From Flavobacterium aquariorum (GTDB lineage Bacteria; Bacteroidota; Bacteroidia; Flavobacteriales; Flavobacteriaceae): a DNA stretch of 64,000 bases. The notes below the pieces were generated by a model. It was not told the origin of the DNA and ran no database searches. It was given only the letters and a program-made list of their open reading frames with translations. Made by a program: the position numbers and the translations under genes. The stretch lies in NCBI RefSeq assembly GCF_003254745.1, contig NZ_QKXH01000010.1, forward strand, positions 1 through 64,000, read 5' to 3'. Below, piece by piece: positions 54,756-63,456 of the stretch (position 1 is its first letter; each line of letters opens with the position of its first letter).

Positions 54756-55655
54756 TTATAACATCCCCTTTATAACATTCATCTCGGTTACGGTATAATT
54801 TTTATACTTATTGTACTTCATTATTTTTAAAAAATGAGTTCCGGAAAATCCTTTTTTAGACAATGCCTTGAATATACGAAAAATAATTTTTTCAATAAAT
54901 GACAAATCAAAATTTTCATTCATTATCAATTGATATAATTGTGCATATTTAAAACTATAAATCTCATAAATTTTTAACAGTTCTTCTTGCCTCTTCCTTC
55001 CTCCTGAACCACTTTTATGAGCTTCATGAATACGGTAGATTGCAATTGGTTTATTGATTGAATAAAATGGAATACGATTTTTTTTGGCTCTTAAAAACCA
55101 TTCCCAATCAAAACCAAAATGAAAATTATCTGCTAAAATTCCATTTTTAATCCAAACATTTTTGCTCCAAAAAGAAGAGGGCTGAATGATTGTATCAGCC
55201 AATTCTAGCGGTATTTTATTATAGGATGCAACAACATTACTCCCACTTGAATATAAATTACCGTTTAAATTTTCCTTAAAATGAATGCAATTCCCAAAAT
55301 AAATACCATCCCCTTTTTTCATGTATTGTTCCGCAATAAAATGCAAAACATTAGGCATTAAAATATCATCACTATTCAACCACATTAGGATTTCTCCTGT
55401 AGCCTTTGCAAAACCTTTATTGATTGCATCAGCCTGTCCTTTGTCCTTTTCAGAAACCCAATAACTTAATTGATTTTCATACTTTTTTATTATGCTTATT
55501 GAATTATCTGTACTTGCTGCATCATAAACCATGTATTCCAAATTAGAATAACCTTGACCTAAAATGGATAAAATAGTATCCTCAAGATATTGCCCTTGGT
55601 TATAGGATGGGGTTACAATTGATATTTTTGGATAACCCTTTATAAATTTATCCAT
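54756..55655 (-). CDS. Glycosyltransferase family 2
   Basis: A 299-residue GT-A enzyme. PKISIVTPSYNQGQYLEDTILSIL, YMVYDAASTDNSISIIKKY, WVSEKDKGQADAINKGFAKATG, MWLNSDDILMPNVLHFI and FHFGFDWEWFLRAKK. The ATG at 55655 overlaps the upstream stop by one base (TAATG), which excludes the longer TTG-started frame to 55688. Donor unknown. Confidence 0.92.
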   Translation of the reverse strand: MDKFIKGYPKISIVTPSYNQGQYLEDTILSILGQGYSNLEYMVYDAASTDNSISIIKKYENQLSYWVSEKDKGQADAINKGFAKATGEILMWLNSDDILMPNVLHFIAEQYMKKGDGIYFGNCIHFKENLNGNLYSSGSNVVASYNKIPLELADTIIQPSSFWSKNVWIKNGILADNFHFGFDWEWFLRAKKNRIPFYSINKPIAIYRIHEAHKSGSGGRKRQEELLKIYEIYSFKYAQLYQLIMNENFDLSFIEKIIFRIFKALSKKGFSGTHFLKIMKYNKYKNYTVTEMNVIKGML

Positions 55656-56503
55656 TAATATAATTCTTTGTTTATATGCTCCACCCAAAATTCCTTATTC
55701 CCTTCATATGGAACATCATCTCTATACCAAGCATGGCAACCAAAAGGGAAACCCTTAAACTTATTAAACAAATATTGTGGGTTTTTATCCCAAGAAAAAA
55801 AAATAGCATCTTCTACAATTGGGATTTTTATGTTATTATAAACCAGACCAGCTTCCATAAAAAAAACATCCTCGAATAATTCATATTTTGAAGCCATATA
55901 TTTAAAATTGTTTTTATAACCCAAAACATTCAAAGGAATCAATATCATCCCTTTTAATTTATTAAAAACATTCTCTCTTTTGCGTTTTTTTTCATTCAAT
56001 AACTGACTCCAGTTTTTTAAAGGTCGTTTAGACGATAATACTCTAATCATTGTTTTTATCTTACGTAAAGAAAGTCCACCATTTCCTGGACACCATAATT
56101 TTGCACCTAAATTTGGATTACCGTGATAATCTTCAAACCATATTCCTCCAATATAATCAAAACCTTTGTTTGCCCAATCCAGTAATTCATCCCTAAAAAC
56201 ATAACAATCTGTTTGATAGACAAGCATATATTCAAAACGAGCAAAAGTTCTATAAAAATCAGGACTTAACATCAATCTATTATATCCATTTATACCTTCA
56301 AAATAAACAATGTCAAAAAAAAGGACGTTTTTTATTTCTGAAAAATTTTCTCTATAAAAATCAATATTTAGTCCTTGAGGACAAACAAAATGCAATGAAT
56401 AATCAAACAGTATTTTGACGCACTGATTAACTGATTCGATCTCATAATCATTTAGGACTTCTTTATACAGAGGAATAATTACACAAATATCTTTTTTCTC
56501 CAT
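55655..56503 (-). CDS. DUF5672 family protein, likely glycosyltransferase
   Basis: A 282-residue protein matching DUF5672: ICVIIPLYKEVLNDYEIESVNQ, YMLVYQTDCYVFRDELLDWANKGFDYIGGIWFED, CPGNGGLSLRKIKTMIRVL and YEGNKEFWVEHINKELY. The TDCYVF segment could serve as the metal site. Members are found in polysaccharide loci and are regarded as glycosyltransferase-like, but no activity has been shown that I know of. The 175-bp gap upstream holds a weak promoter candidate. Confidence 0.8.
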   Translation of the reverse strand: MEKKDICVIIPLYKEVLNDYEIESVNQCVKILFDYSLHFVCPQGLNIDFYRENFSEIKNVLFFDIVYFEGINGYNRLMLSPDFYRTFARFEYMLVYQTDCYVFRDELLDWANKGFDYIGGIWFEDYHGNPNLGAKLWCPGNGGLSLRKIKTMIRVLSSKRPLKNWSQLLNEKKRKRENVFNKLKGMILIPLNVLGYKNNFKYMASKYELFEDVFFMEAGLVYNNIKIPIVEDAIFFSWDKNPQYLFNKFKGFPFGCHAWYRDDVPYEGNKEFWVEHINKELY

Positions 56504-56658
56504 GGCAGACTAATAAATTTGTCTAAACTGACTATTTTTTTGAATAATTTTATTCATCCTATTTTTAACATTTCACTTAGTTGATATACTTAATTGCTGT
56601 CGTAGACACTCTCTTTTAAATATTTTTCAAGGTTTTAATTTTAAATAATTACAGAAAC

Positions 56659-56687
56659 TAAAGATAAATTATTTCACACTATTCAAA
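56659..56687 (-). promoter_or_regulatory. Weak candidate promoter TTG-N17-TATCTTTA
   Basis: In the largest gap of this part of the locus (56504-56678), a minus-strand TTG (56686-56684) lies 17 bp before TATCTTTA, one base off the TAnnTTTG consensus. It could start an internal transcript for the DUF5672 gene and those after it. The leader would be about 150 nt. Confidence 0.3.
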
Positions 56688-57518
56688 TTCATCCAGTTTG
56701 TTTTTGAAAATTGTAAAACCAAAAAAAGTTTTACAAAATAAATCAATCACAAATTTTTCGCTTTTTAATTTATTAATAACAAAAAAATTTACTTTATTCG
56801 TCTTTGAGATTGCTCTAGAGTAGTAATCAAAATATAGTTTAGAATACTTTTTTACAATATAATTTTGATTCACAACTAGCATTTCATCGGTAAATGATCG
56901 TATCATAGAACTATTTGAAACAAAATATTTAAAAGTAATTTTATTTAAATGATAAAATTCAACGTTTAAAACTCCTAAAGCTATCCAAAATTCCCAGTCT
57001 TCGTGACCTTGATAAGGCATATTCTCATCATAGCCTCCAACCTCAACCCAATTTTTTTTTCTATAAATTGCACAGGCGTCAATATAATTCCCTGCCAAAA
57101 TCTTGTTAAAATTATATTGATCAACTTTCCAAAGTCCATTTCGTTCACCAAAATATTCTGCATCGCCATAAATAACACCTATTTCGGGTTTATTTTTAAA
57201 AACATCAATTGCATCTTGAACAAAGTCTTTCATCAATTGATTATCTGAATCTAAAGGTAAAATGAAAATTCCTTTTGACCTTGCTATTCCATAATTTCTG
57301 GTTTTACCCAAACCTTCATTTTCCTTAGCAAAATATTTAAATCTACTATCTTGATTAACCCATTTCAAAGCTATTTTTTCTGTAGAATCAATTGAACCAT
57401 CATTGACAATTATAACCTCCCAATCTTGAAACTCTTGATTTAAAACTGACTCCAAAGTAGTTTCTAAAGTAGCTTCAGAATTATAACAGGGAATGATTAT
57501 GGATAAAATTGGGTTCAT
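56679..57518 (-). CDS. Glycosyltransferase family 2
   Basis: A 279-residue GT-A enzyme: LSIIIPCYNSEATLETTLESVL, VIIVNDGSIDSTEKIAL, NEGLGKTRNYGIARSKGIFILPLDSDNQLMKDFV (DSD metal motif), YQGHEDWEFWIALG (ED). Normal length with a short C-terminal tail. Followed by a 175-bp non-coding stretch. Confidence 0.92.
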   Translation of the reverse strand: MNPILSIIIPCYNSEATLETTLESVLNQEFQDWEVIIVNDGSIDSTEKIALKWVNQDSRFKYFAKENEGLGKTRNYGIARSKGIFILPLDSDNQLMKDFVQDAIDVFKNKPEIGVIYGDAEYFGERNGLWKVDQYNFNKILAGNYIDACAIYRKKNWVEVGGYDENMPYQGHEDWEFWIALGVLNVEFYHLNKITFKYFVSNSSMIRSFTDEMLVVNQNYIVKKYSKLYFDYYSRAISKTNKVNFFVINKLKSEKFVIDLFCKTFFGFTIFKNKLDEFE

Positions 57519-57551
57519 AATTTATTTTGTTTTAAGTAAAGTGATAATAAA

Positions 57552-58268
57552 TTATTTGGTAACAAAACCATAGAGTCCTGAATACATTTCCCCGTTTTTA
57601 AAAATTAGGTTTTTTTTATCTTTCTTTAGCAAAAACTCTAAAAACATATTTAAAAATGGTTTAATGATTTTTTTATACTTCCCAGATAATCGATAATCGT
57701 TCCATAAAGCAAAAGATAAAGCTAGATGATAATGAAATCCTCCTAAGGGCTTTATTTCCCATGAACTAAATTTGGATTTTTTGAAATATTCATCTAAAGC
57801 AAATGGTGTAAATCTATGATAATCATAAGGCGCTTCATGAAGTGGCCAAACACTTGGAACCGTAAAAAAGAAAGTTCCACCTGGTTTCAAAACTCTTTTT
57901 ATTTCCTTCAAAATATGATTGGTGTCAAAATAATGTTCTAAAAGTTCTGTAGCAATTACAAAATTAACTGAAGCATCATCTAGCGGAATTTTATTTCCAT
58001 CCCAATAATAGTCTGGTTTTACATCATTATGATATTCAGTTGGTTCAAGATCTATACCTATATACTCTTCAATCAAATCATTTTTAAGAAACTCCTTATA
58101 CGGCATAACACCACAAGCTAGATCAAGAACATTACCATGTAATTTAGGTCTTAATTCTGTAACAGCTGCTAACAAAGACTTTCTTATAATGTAAAAAGAA
58201 ATAGGCAAAACATCTAATTTTAAATCTATAAACCAATCCCTTTTATACTTGTCAATATTTTTTATCAT
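57552..58268 (-). CDS. Class I SAM-dependent methyltransferase
   Basis: A 238-residue Methyltransf_11-like enzyme. Motif I is NVLDLACGVMPYKEFLKNDL, the acidic residue that binds ribose is in YIGIDLEPTEY, and later motifs are NFVIATELLEHYFDTNHILKEIKRVLKPGGTFFFTVP. YDYHRFTPFALDEYF is typical of sugar or glycan methyltransferases near Wzt-type exporters. A capping role (3-O-methylation at the chain end) would fit the neighbouring ABC ATPase but is an inference. Confidence 0.87.
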   Translation of the reverse strand: MIKNIDKYKRDWFIDLKLDVLPISFYIIRKSLLAAVTELRPKLHGNVLDLACGVMPYKEFLKNDLIEEYIGIDLEPTEYHNDVKPDYYWDGNKIPLDDASVNFVIATELLEHYFDTNHILKEIKRVLKPGGTFFFTVPSVWPLHEAPYDYHRFTPFALDEYFKKSKFSSWEIKPLGGFHYHLALSFALWNDYRLSGKYKKIIKPFLNMFLEFLLKKDKKNLIFKNGEMYSGLYGFVTK

Positions 58269-58288
58269 ACATTCTTATTTAACAATCA

Positions 58289-59545
58289 TCATATTTTCCA
58301 CCCTCCTTCATCTAAATATTGACAAACATTTTTCTGCCATCCCCATTCTGGTTCTTTCATACCTATCATTTCTACTTCAAATGAGCAACAATTAAATTCT
58401 TGAAATTTTGTCTTAGTTTTGGTTTCAGCCAAATGAACCATAATACTATAATTCCCCTTATAAAGAGATAATTTATCATATGTAAACGATAGATAATTGA
58501 CTCCTTTTATTCTACAAATTTTCGTATGTATATCGAAAATGTAATCGTATAAAATTGGAACTTGTAAATGATTTAATATTTGAAAAGATAATGCCATATT
58601 TTCTATTTCTACATCTGGCATTGTTATTTCAAAATTGACAGTAAAAGGATTATTACATCCTTGTAATGTGCCTCCTTCTGAGGTTAAAATTTCAACTTTA
58701 GTTACAGTTGGTTTCTGTACCAAATATTTTTGCATAAAAATATTTGACAAAGAATGCATTGATGAATAAAACGAAATTGCCTTATCAGTCTCTTCAAAAG
58801 CTACAATTTTACCATTCGAAAGAACAATCGTTTTTTTTGTAAGAGTGCTTATTGCACTTAAATCATGACTCACAAACAAAACTGTTCTACCTCCTTCTCT
58901 GGAGATATCCTGCATTTTCCCGATAGCTTTTTTCTGGAACTCGGCATCACCTACCGCCAATACCTCATCAATCACCAAAATTTCTGGCTCTAAAAAAGCA
59001 GCTACGGCAAAAGCCAAACGAACCGTCATACCGCTACTATAGCGTTTTACAGGAGTATCTATATAACGTTCACATCCTGAGAATTCAACAATTTCATCAA
59101 GCTTGGAGGCAATTTCTTTTTTTGTCATTCCAAGAATTGCCCCGTTCAGAAATATGTTTTCTTTACCGGTTAACTCAGGATTAAAACCGGTTCCCACTTC
59201 AAGCAATGAAGCAATGCGACCGCGGGACTTTATGCTTCCTGTAGTAGGAGCTGTAACCTTAGATAATATTTTCAATAAAGTTGATTTCCCCGCTCCATTC
59301 TTACCTATGATTCCAAGAACTTCTCCTCGCTCAACCTCAAAATTAATGTCTTGCAATGCCCAAACATACTCACTGGTTCCTTTGGTACTGCGGTCGTTGG
59401 TGTCGCCAATTTTTAAATAAGGATCTTCCTTTCCCCGAACTTGATGCCACCAACGGTTTAGGTCGTGACTCAAAGTTCCCGTCCCTACAGTCCCCAAGCG
59501 GTATTGCTTGGAAATATTTTCGGCTTTTAATATAATGTCTTTCAT
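58289..59545 (-). CDS. Polysaccharide export ABC ATPase, Wzt-like with C-terminal domain
   Basis: A 418-residue protein. The ATPase has Walker A GIIGKNGAGKSTLLKILS, signature VKRYSSGMTVRLAFAVAAF, Walker B PEILVIDEVLAVGD and FVSHDLSAI. Residues about 280-418 form a beta-rich C-terminal domain like the carbohydrate-binding domain of O9a Wzt, which recognises the capped glycan end. It partners with the permease at 60250. The genes are separated by the four-helix-bundle gene and tandem repeats, an unusual split. Confidence 0.92.
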   Translation of the reverse strand: MKDIILKAENISKQYRLGTVGTGTLSHDLNRWWHQVRGKEDPYLKIGDTNDRSTKGTSEYVWALQDINFEVERGEVLGIIGKNGAGKSTLLKILSKVTAPTTGSIKSRGRIASLLEVGTGFNPELTGKENIFLNGAILGMTKKEIASKLDEIVEFSGCERYIDTPVKRYSSGMTVRLAFAVAAFLEPEILVIDEVLAVGDAEFQKKAIGKMQDISREGGRTVLFVSHDLSAISTLTKKTIVLSNGKIVAFEETDKAISFYSSMHSLSNIFMQKYLVQKPTVTKVEILTSEGGTLQGCNNPFTVNFEITMPDVEIENMALSFQILNHLQVPILYDYIFDIHTKICRIKGVNYLSFTYDKLSLYKGNYSIMVHLAETKTKTKFQEFNCCSFEVEMIGMKEPEWGWQKNVCQYLDEGGWKI

Positions 59546-59547
59546 AA

Positions 59548-59606
59548 TTAGTGAGCCGTGAATCGTGAATCGTGAATAGAGATTGCCTTCTTACTATTCA
59601 CAATTA
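59548..59606. repeat. Inverted GTGAATCGTGAATAG / CTATTCAC words
   Basis: Just upstream of the Wzt-like start, GTGAATCGTGAATCGTGAATAG (two or three 7-bp units) is followed by ACTATTCACAATT in the opposite sense. This makes a possible hairpin in the leader of the Wzt message. The words belong to the same family as the 14-bp repeats beside it. Confidence 0.6.
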
Positions 59607-59689
59607 AGCTTCACCTTACTCTTTTTTATATACAATATAATTCTCGTTTCTTTATTACTCCGCAAGAGCCACTATTACTTTTCTCGTCT

Positions 59690-59822
59690 CACTATTCACC
59701 ATTCACCCCTCACCATTCACCCCTCACCATTCACCCCTCACCATTCACCCCTCACTATTCACCCCTCACTATTCATCTCTCACTACTCACTTCTAACTAC
59801 TCACTCCTAACTACTCACTCCT
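59690..59822. repeat. 14-bp tandem repeat array, left of the four-helix gene
   Basis: Nine or more units of 14 bp from 59697 to 59822. Four identical CACCATTCACCCCT units (59697-59752) are followed by CACTATTCACCCCT and increasingly diverged units down to AACTACTCACTCCT. The array ends 2 bp before the stop codon of the four-helix-bundle gene. A CDS-like plus-strand frame across it is an artefact of the repeat. Confidence 0.9.
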
Positions 59823-59824
59823 AA

Positions 59825-60172
59825 CTACACTTTACTTATATAATTCTTAAATCCTAATAAAAGCTTTTTCACTTCGACCATCTGCTTTTCCAAAGCAACC
59901 TCTTTTTCTACAAAAGCTAATCGTATTGCAATTAGATATTGAGTTTCTAATTCCGAAAGCGAACCAATAGCAATATACAGAAACTGTAGTAATTCTTTAT
60001 CTCCTTTTCGAGCAGCGCCCTCAGCTATATTAGATGGAATCGAAACAGCAGCTCTCCTCATTTGACTTGTCAAACCATATTTTTCAACATCAGGAAATCG
60101 CTGAGTAAGTGTGTAAATTGACTCTACCAAATCCATGCTTTTTTTCCAAACATCTAACTCTTTATGATCCAT
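59825..60172 (-). CDS. Four-helix-bundle protein (23S rRNA IVP/Avd-like family)
   Basis: A 115-residue helical protein matching the TIGR02436/PF05635 family. Motifs are DVWKKSMDLVESIYTLTQRFP, SQMRRAAVSIPSNIAEGAARKGDKELLQFLYIAIGSLSELETQ. Members were first seen in intervening sequences of 23S rRNA genes and resemble the Avd accessory protein of diversity-generating retroelements. The function of stand-alone copies is not known. It lies between the Wzt-like and Wzm-like genes, flanked on both sides by arrays of 14-bp repeats. No reverse transcriptase is in the window. Confidence 0.88.
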   Translation of the reverse strand: MDHKELDVWKKSMDLVESIYTLTQRFPDVEKYGLTSQMRRAAVSIPSNIAEGAARKGDKELLQFLYIAIGSLSELETQYLIAIRLAFVEKEVALEKQMVEVKKLLLGFKNYISKV

Positions 60173-60191
60173 TCAACCTTTTTTTCTATTA

Positions 60192-60246
60192 ATAATTCAC
60201 AACTCACTTCTCACTATTCACTTCTCACTATTCACTATTCACAACC
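60192..60246. repeat. 14-bp tandem repeat array, right of the four-helix gene
   Basis: About three and a half units of the same repeat family as 59690-59822 (CACTTCTCACTATT twice, then CACTATTCACAAC). It lies immediately upstream of the four-helix gene and just after the Wzm-like stop. Together with the left array it brackets the gene. Confidence 0.8.
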
Positions 60247-60249
60247 AAC

Positions 60250-61119
60250 TTAAACAGTATCTATAAAGCTTTTCTCCGTCTTATTAAAAATCAATAGTCC
60301 CACAAAAAAAACTCCTACTGTTACCAAAAAAGTATATCCCAATCCCAAAATCGAAATTTCTCCCACATTAAGCAACATATAACGAGCAGTTTCTATAATA
60401 TACGCCAAAGGATTATATTGCACTAACCAACTGTATTTTGGCATTTTTTCTTGTAGCAAAGCCATAGGATACATTACAGCCGAGAGATACATTAACAACT
60501 GCACACCAAAACCTATCAAATGATTAAAATCTCTATACTTTGTTACTAATGATGAAATAAACATTCCCAGACCAAGTCCTAAAACGCCCATTACTATAAT
60601 CAATACGGGGAATAACAAAACACTTGGATTTAAACTAATTGCAGCTCCTTGAAAATAATAAAACAGGTAAAAAACAATAAAGATTCCACATTGTATGCCA
60701 AACTTTAATAAATTCGAAATCACTATAGAAATGGGAACTATAATCCTGGGAAAATAGACTTTCCCAAATATACTGGCATTACTCCTGAATGTATCCGAAG
60801 TCCCTGTAAGGCAGGCAGTGAAATAATTCCAAACGGTAATTCCTGCCAAATTAAACAAAAATGGTGGTACTGTTCCAGTATCTATTCCTGCTACAGTATT
60901 AAAAATAATGGTAAAAGTAATGGAAGTAAACAAGGGCTGAATCAAGTACCAAAGTGGCCCTAATACTGTTTGTTTATAAACAGTTACAATATCTCTTTTA
61001 ACGAATAAAAATAGTAAATCACGGTATTGCCAAACCTCTTTCAAGTTAAGCGAGAAAAATTTATTTTTTGGTGTTATTTCAAACAGCCAATCGTTATTTG
61101 TGGTATTTTCAGTATTCAT
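60250..61119 (-). CDS. Polysaccharide export ABC permease, Wzm-like
   Basis: A 289-residue ABC-2 type permease with six helices. A cytoplasmic N-terminal segment leads to LLFLFVKRDIVTVYKQTVLGPLWYLIQPLF, the gate/coupling region of the TagG/Wzm family. Near the C-terminus, PLAYIIETARYMLLN is the conserved loop. It exports a lipid-linked polysaccharide across the inner membrane together with the ATPase at 58289. It is first in its transcription unit, because a terminator (61247-61282) and 184 bp separate it from the upstream gene. Confidence 0.92.
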   Translation of the reverse strand: MNTENTTNNDWLFEITPKNKFFSLNLKEVWQYRDLLFLFVKRDIVTVYKQTVLGPLWYLIQPLFTSITFTIIFNTVAGIDTGTVPPFLFNLAGITVWNYFTACLTGTSDTFRSNASIFGKVYFPRIIVPISIVISNLLKFGIQCGIFIVFYLFYYFQGAAISLNPSVLLFPVLIIVMGVLGLGLGMFISSLVTKYRDFNHLIGFGVQLLMYLSAVMYPMALLQEKMPKYSWLVQYNPLAYIIETARYMLLNVGEISILGLGYTFLVTVGVFFVGLLIFNKTEKSFIDTV

Positions 61120-61246
61120 GACATTGGGTAAAAAATGATAAGTTGGAATTTATGATTACCATTTATTTAATATTAAAGAGGGCAAATGTAATAATTTTAA
61201 AAGAGCATTTAGCTTATAATAGTACTTCTAAAAAACAATCGTAATC

Positions 61247-61282
61247 AAAAAAGGTTCACAAGGACAACCTTGTAAACCTTTT
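61247..61282 (-). terminator. Terminator after the FlaA1/WbpM-like gene
   Basis: On the minus strand the stem AAAGGTT-ACAAGG/CCTTGT-AACCTTT is followed by a T-run (CCTTTTTTGATT). It lies 22 bp past the stop of the 61304 gene and separates it from the ABC exporter genes. Confidence 0.85.
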
Positions 61283-61303
61283 CTATATTTATTTTTATTA
61301 TAC

Positions 61304-63253
61304 TTATTTATCCAAAATTTCAAAAGTGGAATTCATACTCTTAAACTCTGGAACAATGACTTTCATCTTGGCAACAATATCATCATTGTCAAAGAAATTG
61401 GCAATTCCTATCAGTTCATTAATATCAACATGCAAATTTTCAAATTCATCTTGAATTTCTTCAGCAATCATGATTTTTTCATGGTAAGTAGGTATTGTCT
61501 TTGCCGTATCATTTAACAACTCCTCATATAATTTTTCCCCAGGTCGTAATCCTACTATCTCAATCTTAATATCTCTATCAGGAATAAATCCCGCCAATTT
61601 TATCATCTTTTTGGCTAAATCTAAAATTCTTACGGGTTTACCCATGTCAAAGATGTAAATCTCCCCCCCATTCCCCATAGACCCAGCTTCTAGAACCAAC
61701 TGACAGGCTTCTGGTATGGTCATAAAATAACGAATAATATCGGGATGGGTAATTGTAACAGGGCCGCCATTGGCAATTTGTTTGGTAAACAAAGGAACCA
61801 CAGACCCATTTGAACCCAAAACGTTTCCAAAACGGGTGGTGATAAATTTAGTAGCATTAGATTTATTTTCCCTCTGGTTTTTTATTTGCAAAGATTGTAC
61901 ATATTTTTCAGCAATTCTTTTGCTGGCCCCCATAACATTACTTGGATTAACAGCCTTGTCGGTAGAGACCATTACAAATTTTGTTACTTCGTGTTCACAA
62001 GCTAAATCTGCCAAATGCTTAGTACCTTCAATATTGGTCAAGATTGCTTGCGATGGATTTTCCTCCATTAAGGGCACATGCTTATAAGCGGCGGCATGAT
62101 ATACCACTTGCGGTTTATATAATTTAAAAACCCTATTCATTGCTTCCTTATTCCTAACATCGGCAATAACATTGTGAATTTTTGATTTCGAATGTATTTT
62201 TTCCAATTCAAGACTTAAATGATGCAAAGGTGTTTCTGCTTGATCTAAAATAATCACTCTTTTAGGATTGAATGTCAAAACCTGTCTTACAATTTCACTT
62301 CCTATAGAACCTGCTGCACCAGAGATTAAAACCGTTTTATCTTTCAACTGTTTTGAAATGGATTTATTATCCAAGACTATCGGTTTTCTTTCCAATAAAT
62401 CTTCAATTTGAATATTCTTTACCTTTTGTGAAATCTCCTTCTGATTTTCCCAGTCAGTAATCAAAGGCACGGTATAAACTCTATAATTAAATTCTAAGCA
62501 TTGATCCACAATAACCAATTGTTCTTCTTTTTCCAAGCTTTTATCGGCCATAATTACCGCCTCAGCCCCCACAGAACGCATTAGGGAAGGTAGTTTTTTC
62601 TTCTGAACCAATATGGGTAAATCCAACATTCTTTTGGAAGCGTTTTGATTGTTTCGATCAACAAAACCAACAATTTTAAAACGGCTTGGAGTTTCAAACT
62701 TCAAGGCATTGGCAACCGAAATAGCATTGGCATCAGTCCCATAAATGATGGTTCGTATTAATTTGGTTGCACTTTTCTCAGAAAGATACAATTCGAAAGT
62801 TTGCTTGACAACAACGCGATATAAAAACAATCCACAAAAAGAAAGCACCACATTAATAAAAAGGGCAGTTGTCAAGAATACTCTTTCATTATACAATAAT
62901 TCATAGGCGAAATTAAAAACTAAGAATACAACCAAAACTGCCATTTGTGAAAACAAAAGCTTTACTGCATCTATGTAAGAAGAGTGTCTGATAATTCCTG
63001 AATAGGTTCTAAACAACCAAAAAAAGAAAATATTAAATCCAAAAAAAGAACATATAAACAATACATCATGCGTAGTGTTGATATATTTCAAACCTGTACC
63101 TCTAAAAATAAGTAGAGTAAAGAAAAAGGCAACAATTAAAACTGAAAAATCAATCATAACTATAATCCACCTTGGAAGATAACTTAAATTACGAATGTTT
63201 AATTTTAAATTGTCTCTTGAAAAAAATCCAGAATGTAGAGAATTTTCATTCAT
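61304..63253 (-). CDS. NDP-sugar 4,6-dehydratase/epimerase, FlaA1/WbpM (CapD) family
   Basis: A 649-residue inner-membrane protein. Four N-terminal helices (about 30-160) lead to a CoA-binding-like domain (about 165-290), then a long-chain SDR domain. The dinucleotide motif is LISGAAGSIGSEIVRQVLTF. VSTDKAVNPSNVMGASKRIAEKY is the membrane-dehydratase active-site block, and RFGNVLGSNGSVVPLF follows. Such enzymes make UDP-2-acetamido-2,6-dideoxy-4-ketohexose, the precursor of bacillosamine, FucNAc, QuiNAc or legionaminic acid. No aminotransferase or acetyltransferase for the next steps is in the window. Terminator at 61247. Confidence 0.92.
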   Translation of the reverse strand: MNENSLHSGFFSRDNLKLNIRNLSYLPRWIIVMIDFSVLIVAFFFTLLIFRGTGLKYINTTHDVLFICSFFGFNIFFFWLFRTYSGIIRHSSYIDAVKLLFSQMAVLVVFLVFNFAYELLYNERVFLTTALFINVVLSFCGLFLYRVVVKQTFELYLSEKSATKLIRTIIYGTDANAISVANALKFETPSRFKIVGFVDRNNQNASKRMLDLPILVQKKKLPSLMRSVGAEAVIMADKSLEKEEQLVIVDQCLEFNYRVYTVPLITDWENQKEISQKVKNIQIEDLLERKPIVLDNKSISKQLKDKTVLISGAAGSIGSEIVRQVLTFNPKRVIILDQAETPLHHLSLELEKIHSKSKIHNVIADVRNKEAMNRVFKLYKPQVVYHAAAYKHVPLMEENPSQAILTNIEGTKHLADLACEHEVTKFVMVSTDKAVNPSNVMGASKRIAEKYVQSLQIKNQRENKSNATKFITTRFGNVLGSNGSVVPLFTKQIANGGPVTITHPDIIRYFMTIPEACQLVLEAGSMGNGGEIYIFDMGKPVRILDLAKKMIKLAGFIPDRDIKIEIVGLRPGEKLYEELLNDTAKTIPTYHEKIMIAEEIQDEFENLHVDINELIGIANFFDNDDIVAKMKVIVPEFKSMNSTFEILDK

Positions 63254-63294
63254 TTTTACGATATTTAAATTTTTAAAGAAACGAAGAGTGTTAA

Positions 63295-63302
63295 CAAAAA
63301 TA
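63295..63302 (-). promoter_or_regulatory. Candidate -7 element TATTTTTG
   Basis: Exact TAnnTTTG match on the minus strand, 41 bp before the 61304-63253 gene in a 203-bp gap. No -33 TTG at standard spacing. The rest of 63254-63456 is AT-rich, with no gene. Confidence 0.4.
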
Positions 63303-63456
63303 CAAAATATTATCTGTATGAAAATGAATTAACAGAACATAAAAAAAATTTACAGATAAAAACCAAAAGACAAAGCATTAACGAATTGTTTTTGAGTTTA
63401 CTATCTTTTATTCTCCAAACATTTTTTTTCATCTGAAAAATAGCTTTCCTTATTAT

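Noticed and set aside
56504..56678. Short minus-strand coding remnant (LEKYLKESVYDSN)
   Set aside because: Only about 13 codons are readable and there is no second piece to join, so it cannot be told from chance.
59583..59810. Plus-strand open frame of 75 codons
   Set aside because: Its second half is a translation of the 14-bp repeat (SPLTIHP-type runs). It has no family resemblance and lies upstream of the Wzt-like start on the other strand.
59690..59822. Regular repeats that could suggest a CRISPR array
   Set aside because: The period is 14 bp with no spacers and units drift steadily. It is a plain tandem repeat, and no cas genes are nearby.
59825..60172. Possible diversity-generating retroelement because of an Avd-like gene
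   Set aside because: No reverse transcriptase, template repeat or variable repeat was found in the window. The protein fits the wider IVP family.
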